Positions 1 to 5,752 of a DNA stretch of 12,191 bases are shown here, piece by piece. This DNA comes from Euperipatoides rowelli. Lineage: Eukaryota > Onychophora > Udeonychophora > Euonychophora > Peripatopsidae. A model generated the notes under the pieces. That model saw only the letters and a program-made list of their open reading frames with translations, made no database searches and was not told where the DNA came from. The DNA lies in the NCBI GenBank assembly GCA_003024985.2, contig PXIH01S0046539.1. One strand, given 5' to 3'. Numbering within the stretch: the first letter of the stretch is position 1; every line of letters starts with the position of its first letter. The position numbers and the translations under genes are program-made.

Positions 1-344
1 ATGTGCTTGAAGCGCCGTCTGGAAGAGCTTCTGAAATTATAAACATGAATAAATTAGAATATTATTAATATCGGCTCCGACAGTTTATTCTATCCTCAAA
101 ATAAAATGACATATCATGGTAATGTTATATCTTTGATATAAAGCTGGATAGATTAAGACATGCACATCAAGTTTATGATACAGCAGTCTGATTCGAGAAT
201 GAACTGTTCTTAATAAGTTTTGATCCTGAGCAGTAATGCTCTAATTTCTCCCTATGTTTTGCCATTTTATAATTCATTAAATTATGTAGTTCTGTTTATA
301 AATAGCATATCTCATTTCTTTCTATTAGATATACAATAGAAATT
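1..344 (+). repeat. Candidate degraded 5' LTR and flank of the Gypsy element
   Basis: This stretch lies upstream of the primer-binding site and has no ORF, so by position it should hold the 5' LTR of the retroelement. A possible LTR start is TGACATAT near 106, which resembles TGATATAT at 5491 beside the candidate polypurine tract. A possible LTR end lies just after TCTATTA (321-327), which recurs at 5733-5739. Between these points I see only patchy, gapped similarity (for example TGTTTATAAATAGCATAT against TGTTAATAAACATATAA), which could be chance in AT-rich DNA. The boundaries are guesses. A self-alignment of the window would settle whether two LTRs exist. Confidence 0.3.
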
Positions 345-354
345 TGGTGACGAG
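345..354 (+). other. Candidate tRNA primer-binding site (PBS)
   Basis: TGGTGACGAG begins with the TGG expected of a PBS (complement of the tRNA 3' CCA). It differs by one base from TGGCGACGAG, which matches the 3' end of a serine tRNA with acceptor sequence GACGAG and is used, as I recall, by Mag-type Gypsy elements. It lies 45 bases before the first plausible Gag ATG (399), as expected for minus-strand priming. The C-to-T difference would be one more decay mutation or a variant primer tRNA. Confidence 0.5.
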
Positions 355-398
355 TGATAATCTTATAAATTATAAAGATATTTTTTGTTTCTTTTACT

Positions 399-697
399 AT
401 GGAGTCCAAAATTAAAAATTTTGACTGTCATAAGTGTAGTTGGCAGAGATATGCACAACAAATATGGTACTACTATTTTTAGAGGCAAACAAAGTTGAGG
501 ATAAGCTTAAAGTTGCCACGGTTTTAACGGTGGTGGGAAGCAAAACATATAAGCTGCTCTGTGATTTAATCGTGCCAGAAGTTCTGAAGGATAAACCTTT
601 TGAAGAAATATTCACAAAGAAATTTTGTAAAAATATAAAGATGCTACATGCCATTATTGTAGTAAAGTTGGTCATTTCTGCAATTTTTTTTTCAAGA
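399..697 (+). pseudogene. gag remnant with internal deletion and damaged CCHC knuckle
   Basis: Gag forms the retrotransposon particle and its zinc knuckle binds the RNA. An ATG at 399 opens a frame (MESKIKNFD...WQRYAQQ) that stops at 480. The neighbouring frame, open from 440, carries the conserved segment VGSKTYKLLCDLIVPE followed by FEEIFTKKF, typical of the N-terminal part of Mag-type Gag. A third frame at 649-681 reads CHYCSKVGHFC, a retroviral-type zinc knuckle in which the expected H-x4-C spacing is shortened. Family Gag proteins run to a few hundred residues, but here under 10 codons separate FTKKF from the knuckle, so most of the capsid-like region has been deleted. The reading frame then runs into the MITE at 698. 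The three frames show at least two frameshifts. Confidence 0.75.
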
Positions 698-933
698 TTA
701 ACCCTTTCCACTCCATAATAAAATTGCATTGATTGCATTATTTTAAATCCTCTGATTTTAATGTTTTTTTTTAAAAAAAATCATTGGGTATGATTAAAAA
801 CAATTATATTTTAGTCCCTTTAAACAAATTTTAATAATTTGAAGCATCTTTGAAGTTAACAATGATTGTCGAATTTATAAATTGTAAAATAAAAATGTCT
901 ACATAATACCGTCAGTGGAGTGGAAAGGGTTAA
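698..933. mobile_element. piggyBac-type MITE in a duplicated TTAA site
   Basis: The segment starts TTAA-CCCTTTCCACTCCA (698-715) and ends TGGAGTGGAAAGGG-TTAA (916-933). The terminal inverted repeats are 14 bp and perfect, and TTAA is duplicated at both ends (698-701 and 930-933). TTAA targeting with ends starting CCC is the hallmark of piggyBac-superfamily transposons. The 228-bp interior (702-929) is AT-rich and encodes nothing, so it is a non-autonomous MITE. Beyond the 14 bp the two ends do not match. Removing the element and one TTAA leaves an uninterrupted Gag-protease linker frame (KIKDKNK), which independently supports insertion into a pre-existing retroelement. No transposase source is in the window. 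Confidence 0.88.
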
Positions 934-1400
934 GGATAAAAACAAAACTAATTTTATTGAGTTTGCCAAAGAAGATGATTCACTTCTTTTACCCAACAAA
1001 GACATTAATTTATTTGAAAATAAATGTGAAGAAGAATTTATTAGCTCGTATGAAGTTATAAATGCGGTTGATGATTCAAACCCCATTGTGCTAAATATTA
1101 TCGTAAATTTGAAGGAAATAAAATTCCAACTAGATACTAGAGATGTGATCAGTCTTGTCCCAATGAGCCTTTGTAAAAGATTGTGGCCTAGCGTACAATT
1201 AGAACCTACTAAAATAATTTTAAAAGCATTTAATCATTTAATCAAACCTGCATGAGTGATGAAAGTTAATGTTAAATACAGAAGCAATACTGCGGATAAT
1301 TTAGAACTTTTTATTACACATGTTGGAAGCACTCCCTTGCTGGGAAGAACATGGTTCTCTGCACTTTAGCTTAAATCGAATTTAGGCAATGCAATATTTT
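934..1400 (+). pseudogene. Gypsy aspartic protease (retropepsin) remnant
   Basis: Retropepsin cleaves the Gag-Pol polyprotein. After a linker (KDKNKTNFIEF), the frame reads NIIVNLKEIKFQLDTRDVIS, where the catalytic D-T-G appears as D-T-R (Gly codon now AGA at 1139-1141). Downstream, the conserved flap region is followed by LLGRTWF near 1340, the family's ILGR-type motif close to the protease end. The frame is closed by TGA at 1253-1255 and TAG at 1367-1369, but similarity continues in the same frame through both. The open frame at 920-1255 begins with a GTG that lies inside the MITE terminus, so that apparent start is an artefact. The loss of the active-site glycine alone would be expected to abolish activity. 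Confidence 0.85.
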
Positions 1401-1953
1401 CAATTGAAAATTCCAATGTGGAATTAAACAAGCTACTTTCACACACTGATAACCTTTTCTCAGATGAACTGGGTTGTATTAAAGACATTGAAGCCAATCT
1501 TTTTCTTAAAAAAAAATTCTCAAGCTAAATTTTGTAAACATCGAAATGTGCCCTATGCTATTATACCAGCAGTTGAAAAAGAATTTCTAAGTTACACTCA
1601 CAAGGTATCATTACACGTGTCAAATTTGCCAGGTGGGCGGCACCTATTGTTCCCATTTTTTAAAAAAATGGAAGTTTACGAATTTGGGGCGATTACCGGA
1701 TTGGGTTAAATAAAAATTTAGAAATTGACCACTACCTACTCCCAGTCATAGATAACATTCTCAGTAAATTGAATGGAGGAGAAATCTTCTCAAAATTAGG
1801 CATGGCCCAGGCTTACCACCAAATATGAATGGAAAGCAAATCTGGTGAACTTTTGACAATTAACACTCATCTAGGACTTTTTAGTGTCAACAGACTACCA
1901 TTTGGCATTTCCCCTGCCCCTGCAATTTTCCAAAGTGTCATGGACACAATATT
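1400..1953 (+). pseudogene. Gypsy reverse transcriptase, N-terminal part (before LINE insertion)
   Basis: Reverse transcriptase copies the element RNA into DNA. The first patch, FSDELGCIKDIEANLFLKK, then FCKHRNVPYAIIPAVEKE, is the protease-RT junction typical of this lineage. It changes frame at an A9 run (1508-1516). From 1619 another frame resumes with RWAAPIVPIF, a TAA at 1661-1663, then DHYLLPVIDNILSKLNGG. Motif A reads SKLGMAQAYHQI, where the catalytic Asp is replaced by Gly (codon 1799-1801). A TGA at 1826-1828 follows directly, then SGELLTINTHLGLF and LPFGISPAPAIFQSVMDT, where the LINE interrupts. The ATG at 1829 is an internal Met, not a start. Two stops, two frameshifts and a lost catalytic residue make this non-functional. 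Confidence 0.92.
1938..1953. repeat. Target-site duplication, left copy
   Basis: TCATGGACACAATATT here is identical to 2918-2933. It is Gypsy RT coding sequence (SVMDTI) duplicated when the LINE inserted. The exact edge could shift by a base or two because the LINE tail also begins with T. Confidence 0.95.
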
Positions 1954-1980
1954 TTTATTTATTTTATTTATTTATTTATT
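1954..1980 (-). repeat. Simple-repeat 3' tail of the LINE
   Basis: TTTATTTATTTTATTTATTT and following bases on the + strand read as AATAAA/TAAA repeats on the LINE strand. The run abuts the target-site duplication exactly, marking the 3' end at which reverse transcription was primed. It contains several overlapping AATAAA hexamers that could serve as polyadenylation signals. Confidence 0.85.
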
Positions 1981-2196
1981 CATAATTGCACTTTGCAAAG
2001 GAGCATTCCACTCATACTGAGGGTATATACAACAAAAGGAAACAAAAAGAAAAAAACTTTACTATAAATATAATCATAGAATATTAGTATTAACATAATT
2101 ATATTAATTACAGTATCTTTATCTAATTAATATTCAACCTTAATCTTCTAAATCATAAATCAATATTATTTACCATATTTCAATATTAATTACCAA

Positions 2197-2916
2197 TTAA
2201 TCAGTTAACATTTCCAAATAAAAACTTCTNATTTTAAGCATTCCAGAGAGGAGTTGGAGGGTCCTCTTTATTTCTAATTCATCAATTATCCCCTCAACAA
2301 ACAAAAATTCATTTTCTTTGTACTTGTCATGAGAGACGTTAAAAAATCTGTATTTTTTAATTTCCTTTCTTANGTTTTCATATTGAGGGCATCTTAAAAC
2401 TATATGATAAAAATCCTCCAACTCCCCTCTGTTACATATTTGACACAATAAGCCTGTATTATAAAAACTCATTCCAGAAACATATAGAGATCTGCCAAAT
2501 CCCACTCTTAGCTGAATCATTAGTGAAACCTCCTGTCTATCTAAATTTTTAACCAAATAACTATTTGGGCTTAAATCAAAATCTTGTTTTAAATACACGC
2601 TCCCCATAACTGAGCTATACATTTTTTCAAAACATTTTTGTCTTAATTGATCATATGTAGTTACAAAGATATTATTTTTATAAATTGTTAACAATCCAGG
2701 ATCTCTAATTAAACCAAAAAAGGTGTAACTCAATGTTGAAAGTAAGTTATATTGCTTTTCATGCCAATTCAAGGTTAATCCCAGTTGTTTAGATTTATTA
2801 CTCACGAGATATTCATAACACAAAGCAGGATATCTATTAATATTCATCTCTAAAATAATTATCTTATAATTCACAATTGATTTCACTATATTCAATGNCA
2901 AAGGAATAATAGACAA
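2197..2916 (-). CDS. LINE ORF2 C-terminal fragment with CX2CX9HX4C motif (5' partial)
   Basis: A 239-residue frame is open to a TAA stop at 2197-2199, with no in-frame stop or frameshift. It is the region downstream of the RT domain in ORF2 of non-LTR elements. The clearest landmark is Cys158, Cys161, His171 and Cys176 (CQIC...FYHIVLRC), a putative nucleic-acid-binding C-x2-C-x9-H-x4-C motif, preceded by the RQEVSLMIQLRVGFGRSLY stretch common in such tails. The endonuclease and RT domains, several hundred residues, are absent because of 5' truncation, so the frame's start at 2916 (TTG) marks the truncation and is not an initiation codon. Three residues are unknown because of Ns (residues 7, 182 and 229). 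It encodes no working protein here. Confidence 0.85.
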   Translation of the reverse strand: MSIIPLXLNIVKSIVNYKIIILEMNINRYPALCYEYLVSNKSKQLGLTLNWHEKQYNLLSTLSYTFFGLIRDPGLLTIYKNNIFVTTYDQLRQKCFEKMYSSVMGSVYLKQDFDLSPNSYLVKNLDRQEVSLMIQLRVGFGRSLYVSGMSFYNTGLLCQICNRGELEDFYHIVLRCPQYENXRKEIKKYRFFNVSHDKYKENEFLFVEGIIDELEIKRTLQLLSGMLKXRSFYLEMLTD

Positions 2917-2917
2917 T

Positions 2918-2933
2918 TCATGGACACAATATT
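2918..2933. repeat. Target-site duplication, right copy
   Basis: TCATGGACACAATATT is identical over 16 of 16 bases to 1938-1953 and lies at the truncated 5' end of the LINE. The Gypsy RT frame resumes within it (MDTI) and continues downstream. Confidence 0.95.
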
Positions 2934-3354
2934 AAAATCTGTTAATAGGAAAATTAAAGTTGTTTGCTACTTGGATGATATTTTGACAAGCAGAAAAAAT
3001 TTACACTTCCATCTAGATGACCTGAAAGTAATACTGGAAACTCTAGAAAATAATGGAATATGTCTCAACAAGGATAAATGCAAATTCTGCAAGACAAGCA
3101 TTGAATATTTGGGTCATATTGTTAGCAAAAAGGGAATTAGCATAAAGAGTAACAAAATTAAAGCTGTTATTGATGCACCCACCCCTACTAACGTCAACCA
3201 ACTTCAATCTTTTTTTGGCCTTCCAAGCTACTATCGCAAATTTATTCCTAACTTATCGCATAAAATATCGGAACTAAACCAACTTTTATGTAAAGGGAAC
3301 AAATGGCAGTGGAATGAAAATTGTGACAAACAATTCCAAACCATTAAAGAATAA
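2918..3354 (+). pseudogene. Gypsy reverse transcriptase, C-terminal part (after LINE insertion)
   Basis: The frame resumes with MDTILKSVNRKIKVVCYLDDI. The YLDD box (catalytic Asp codons 2974-2979) is intact. It is followed by the thumb and connection region: LNKDKCKFCKTSIEYLGHIV, then PTPTNVNQLQSFFGLPSYYR and FIPNLSHKISEL, all well-conserved Gypsy RT landmarks. This is the best-preserved stretch of the element, 144 codons without a lesion until TAA at 3352-3354, and similarity continues in frame beyond. The ATG at 2920 is the target-duplicated internal Met, so the apparent ORF start comes from the LINE insertion. Confidence 0.93.
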
Positions 3355-3790
3355 ATCACTTCAGAAAAGCTGTAAATACACTACAACCTTAACCTTGAAC
3401 TAATCCTTGCTACTGACATGTCACCTTATGGTTTAGGCGCTATTCTCTCTCATCGCTTCAGTGACAAAAGTGAAAAACCCATAATGTTTGCATCACAAAG
3501 TTTAAATAACACTGAAAAAAAATATTCACAACTAGATCGTGAAGCACTTGGGATAATATTCGGAATTAAAAAAATTCCATAAATATATTTATGGCCGAAC
3601 CTTCACATCGATCACTGATCATAAACCTGTATCATATATTTTTAGTCCAGAAAAGGAAATACCAACCATGGCTGCAAGTCGATTGCAGCACTGGGCTATT
3701 ATCCTATCAAACTACAACTACAGTATTTTGTTTAAATCTTCTAAAGAAAATGCTAATACGGATGCACTTTCCAGACTTCCCTTGTCTAAC
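3355..3790 (+). pseudogene. Gypsy RNase H domain remnant
   Basis: RNase H removes the RNA strand after reverse transcription. After a TAA at 3373-3375, the frame reads LILATDMSPYGLGAILSH (Asp codon 3415-3417), then IMFASQSLNNTEKKYSQLDR with Glu (3541-3543). At an A7 run (3568-3574) the frame shifts, and the new frame carries YIYGRTFTSITDHKP (Asp 3617-3619) and ENANTDALSRLPLS (Asp 3761-3763). All four catalytic acidic positions (D, E, D, D) are still present, spread over two frames. The domain is therefore broken by a stop and a frameshift but not by loss of active-site residues, unlike the protease, RT and integrase of the same copy. Confidence 0.9.
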
Positions 3791-4174
3791 TCCCTCCTAC
3801 AAAGGAAGAGGACCTTAAAAACATTTATTGTATGGAAGAAGAAGAGGAATTCCCTTTTACCAAAGAGGATATTGCTTTAGCCACACAACAAGATCAACAT
3901 TTGAGCAAAATCATTGACTATCTTAGACATGGTTGGCCAAAAACTTTGATGAACAACCCCATTGATAAAAACTTTTTTTAAAAAAAAAGACCAATTATCA
4001 ATTGAGGATGGATGCCTAATTTGGGATCTAAGAGTTGTTTAATATCTACCTCTCTTAAGGAAGCTATACTCAAGGAACTTCATCGTGGTCATTACGGGAT
4101 GGTAAAAATGAAACTTTTGACTAGGTCAACCTGTTGGTGGTTTAACATCGACAAGGACATTGCTGCACATGCCA
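3791..4174 (+). pseudogene. RNase H-integrase linker and first half of integrase HHCC domain
   Basis: The frame moves again near 3794 to an acidic linker (PPTKEEDLKN, EEEEEFPFTKEDIA, then SKIIDYLRHGWPK). It is cut at a T/A-rich run (A9 at 3980-3988), then continues as DQLSIEDGCLIWDLRVV before another shift near 4040. From there SLKEAILKELHRGHYGMVKM provides the two histidines of the integrase HHCC zinc-binding domain, followed by WWFNIDKDIAAHA. The Cys pair expected some 25 to 30 residues later is not here but near 4508-4527, after an intervening segment. Integrase inserts the cDNA into the genome, and the HHCC domain helps it multimerise. Confidence 0.85.
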
Positions 4175-4527
4175 ACTTAACCAAAATGACTCTGTCAAAG
4201 TCACCATACACCCGTGGACACACCCCAAAAATCATAGCTAATAAAGAATGTAGTGAATGTTTGGCCTAAGGGTGGGTTACCCCCCAGTTCTAAAATCTTA
4301 CTAAGTTCAAAGGGAGGAAATTACTCCTCAACAAAGTTGCCTAACTTGGTGACACCGAATAATAATATTCACATCACTAACACGTGTTCTACTGAAAGTA
4401 CTTCTCAAACATCATCTAAGAATTGTAAAAGTGAAATCAGTGGCCCATTCTCGTTTTTTTGGGCAACTGCTGGATCAAGATATATAACAGATAACCCAGG
4501 AGTGTGAAACTGTTGCTCATCATGCCA
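4175..4527. other. Unexplained segment splitting the integrase zinc-binding domain
   Basis: The His half of the HHCC domain ends near 4174 and the Cys-rich half (NCCSSCHCFTKS) starts near 4508. In relatives the two are nearly contiguous, so about 330-350 bases are extra. TTGCTGCACATGCCA (4160-4174) and TTGCTCATCATGCCA (4513-4527) bracket it and match at 12 of 15 positions, a possible worn target duplication. I see no terminal inverted repeats or poly-A. A frame open from 4253 to 4507 (84 codons, rich in Ser, Thr and Asn) is not recognisable. A short IHPWTHP-like patch at 4204-4224 resembles the HPW motif that normally precedes the integrase core, so a rearranged piece of the retroelement is an alternative to foreign insertion. 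Confidence 0.5.
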
Positions 4528-5233
4528 CTGTTTCACCAAAAGCATCTGGGTACAACCGCTAAACCCTAAAAGAGAATTATTGTAGATTGTGCTGCTCCAG
4601 TGGTTTTTATTTTATTTGTTAGTCTATAGTTGATGCCTACTGAAAATGGCCAGAAGTAAAATACTTGACCTCAATCAAGACAATCCCAATGGTATACTTC
4701 TTGGAAGAACTTTTCAGTCAGTATGGCTATCCATTGCAAATAGTCATGCATAATCGCACATAGTTTGCCTCAATTCTGCAACAACAAAAGGGGTGGGGGG
4801 CAATACACCACACATTAATTCCCCATACCACCTAGTGTCAAATGGACAAGCTGAGAGATTTATTCAGTTAATCAAAAAAATTTCTAGATAGATTGGACAA
4901 TTTGAGTAATCTTGTTTTAAAACTAATTGACTTATTATTCATTCAACTCCACATTCATTCACAAGAACAACTGTTACAGAATGATTCCAGGGTAAACAGT
5001 TATGGAATAAGTTACAACTGATCAAACATCCTCTGATCTCCAAAGTTACAGTGCCATATGCTCCTATAGAATACCCTCATTCCGATACTTAACTATAGGA
5101 AATCCAGTCTTTTTAATTCATGTAAGGGAATGGAATGTTGGGAAAGCGGGATAATTTATAAGTCGTATGGACCCATTACACACTTGGTACAATTTAAAGC
5201 TGCCCATATAGATCAATTACGCTCTTCAAGATT
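4528..5233 (+). pseudogene. Gypsy integrase catalytic core and C-terminal domain remnant
   Basis: The core starts KRIIVDCAAPV, with the first catalytic Asp at 4585-4587. After a frameshift, VDAY, a stop (TGA 4641-4643) and KWPEVKYLTSIKTIPM follow. The second catalytic position, normally D-N-G, reads H-N-R (His codon 4749-4751) followed by TAG. The third, Glu in NGQAERF (4853-4855), is kept but in a different frame. The 104-base distance from second to third site is four short of the 108 expected for D-x35-E, matching the frame change. The C-terminus at 5148-5222 reads GIIYKSYGPITHLVQF then HIDQLRSSRL, the GPY/F-type module of Gypsy integrases. Loss of the second Asp and multiple stops make it inactive. 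Confidence 0.88.
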
Positions 5234-5475
5234 GAAGGAACTGGTGGAAACAAAGAAAGAGATCAAGTAATGAATGACCTCATTCAAATTCCAAAAGATT
5301 CCCAATGAGTTAAACCTGTCCATTAAACCTTCCATGCTACTAACCAGCCAGCAGAAGATGCTGGAGAAGGTTTGTCAAAACCAGATGACATTAGGGTTTC
5401 CCAGAACCCAACTAGGATTCACTGATCACCAGACCATTTTGAGAGTCAACCAATTAAGAACTGCTGATCCATGAA
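5234..5475 (+). pseudogene. Poorly conserved tail of Gypsy pol
   Basis: Downstream of HIDQLRSSRL the sequence reads on as KELVETKKEIK, then stop codons. A separate frame is open from 5274 to 5474 (66 codons, Lys/Gln/Thr-rich, no recognised domain). In this lineage the region between the integrase C-terminus and the polypurine tract is a short variable tail, and position alone supports that reading. No signal peptide, membrane segment or envelope-like feature is seen, so there is no sign of a third gene. Confidence 0.45.
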
Positions 5476-5480
5476 GGGGA
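5473..5480 (+). other. Candidate polypurine tract (PPT)
   Basis: GAAGGGGA lies just after the last pol-like frame, about 10 bases before TGATATATTTGC (5491), a plausible LTR start. Gypsy elements prime plus-strand synthesis from a purine run directly upstream of the 3' LTR. The run is short and a few bases separate it from the proposed LTR, so this is tentative. Confidence 0.4.
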
Positions 5481-5490
5481 TAGATAATTA

Positions 5491-5752
5491 TGATATATTT
5501 GCAATTGATTTAGGTGCCTCTGCTATGTAAAGGCTTAATGTTAGAATTCTACTCATGAGCTTTATGCCATGATAGAGCATTAGATTTTTCATGTATTCTT
5601 TGTAAATTCCGAGTTGTTAATAAACATATAATTCAATGAATAAATTGTGTAAATGTTAGAATAAGTGTATGTCATAAAATATTAACACCCTCTAAATATT
5701 TATATAAAAAATATCAAGATCAGAAATAATTATCTATTAATCTTAGGAATTT
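5491..5752 (+). repeat. Candidate degraded 3' LTR
   Basis: This non-coding, AT-rich stretch follows the candidate polypurine tract where a 3' LTR is expected. It begins TGATATAT (compare TGACATAT at 106) and near its end has TCTATTAATCTTAGGAATTTT (compare TCTATTAGATATACAATAGAA at 321-341). The length would be close to that of the candidate 5' LTR (about 240-260 bases). Internal similarity is weak and gapped. AATAAA at 5622 and 5640 could be its polyadenylation signal. I consider the assignment unproven. Confidence 0.27.

Larger units (their letters stand above)
1954..2917 (-). mobile_element. 5'-truncated non-LTR (LINE) retrotransposon inserted in Gypsy RT
   Basis: A 964-bp segment on the - strand is flanked by a perfect 16-bp target-site duplication. 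In element orientation it contains the end of ORF2 (2916 to 2197), a 3' UTR (2196-1981) and a terminal run of TAAA/AAATA repeats (1980-1954) that replaces a poly-A tail. A missing 5' end, a simple-repeat 3' tail and a target duplication of this size together are the signature of target-primed reverse transcription. The tail type and C-terminal Cys/His motif suggest the Jockey/I/R1 broad group, but the RT domain is missing so the clade is not settled. Three ambiguous bases (N) occur at 2230, 2373 and 2898. The uninterrupted ORF and perfect duplication imply a recent insertion. Confidence 0.93.
345..5490 (+). mobile_element. Degenerate Ty3/Gypsy LTR retrotransposon (Mag/K02A2.6-like)
   Basis: Parts appear in the order PBS, Gag with zinc knuckle, protease, reverse transcriptase, RNase H, integrase zinc-binding domain, integrase core, GPY/F-type C-terminus, polypurine tract. 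Protease-RT-RNase H-integrase order defines Ty3/Gypsy elements. Diagnostic patches include LLGRTWF (protease end), LPFGISPAPAIFQ and YLDD (RT), TDHKP and TDALSRL (RNase H), NGQAERF (integrase) and HIDQLR (C-terminus). Coding is broken by at least seven stops and several frameshifts, and three catalytic residues are changed, so the copy is dead. It is split by a MITE (702-929), a LINE (1954-2917) and an unexplained segment (4175-4527). No envelope gene follows integrase. Lineage assignment comes from overall resemblance and is less certain than the superfamily. Confidence 0.95.

Noticed and set aside
412-1086. Minus-strand frames at 412-738 and 856-1086
   Set aside because: They lie opposite the Gag remnant, MITE and protease, have no recognisable domain, and the + strand reading explains the sequence.
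920-1255. Independent protease gene starting at 920
   Set aside because: The start would be a GTG inside the MITE terminus, and the protein continues upstream through the Gag linker once the MITE is discounted.
2920-3354. Independent gene starting with the ATG at 2920
   Set aside because: That ATG is an internal RT codon duplicated as part of the LINE target site.
3591-3818. 75-codon + strand frame overlapping the RNase H region
   Set aside because: Canonical RNase H motifs are in another frame across the same bases, so this is a shadow frame.
5234-5475. Possible envelope gene after integrase
   Set aside because: Only about 240 bases separate integrase from the polypurine tract, with no signal peptide or membrane-spanning segment.
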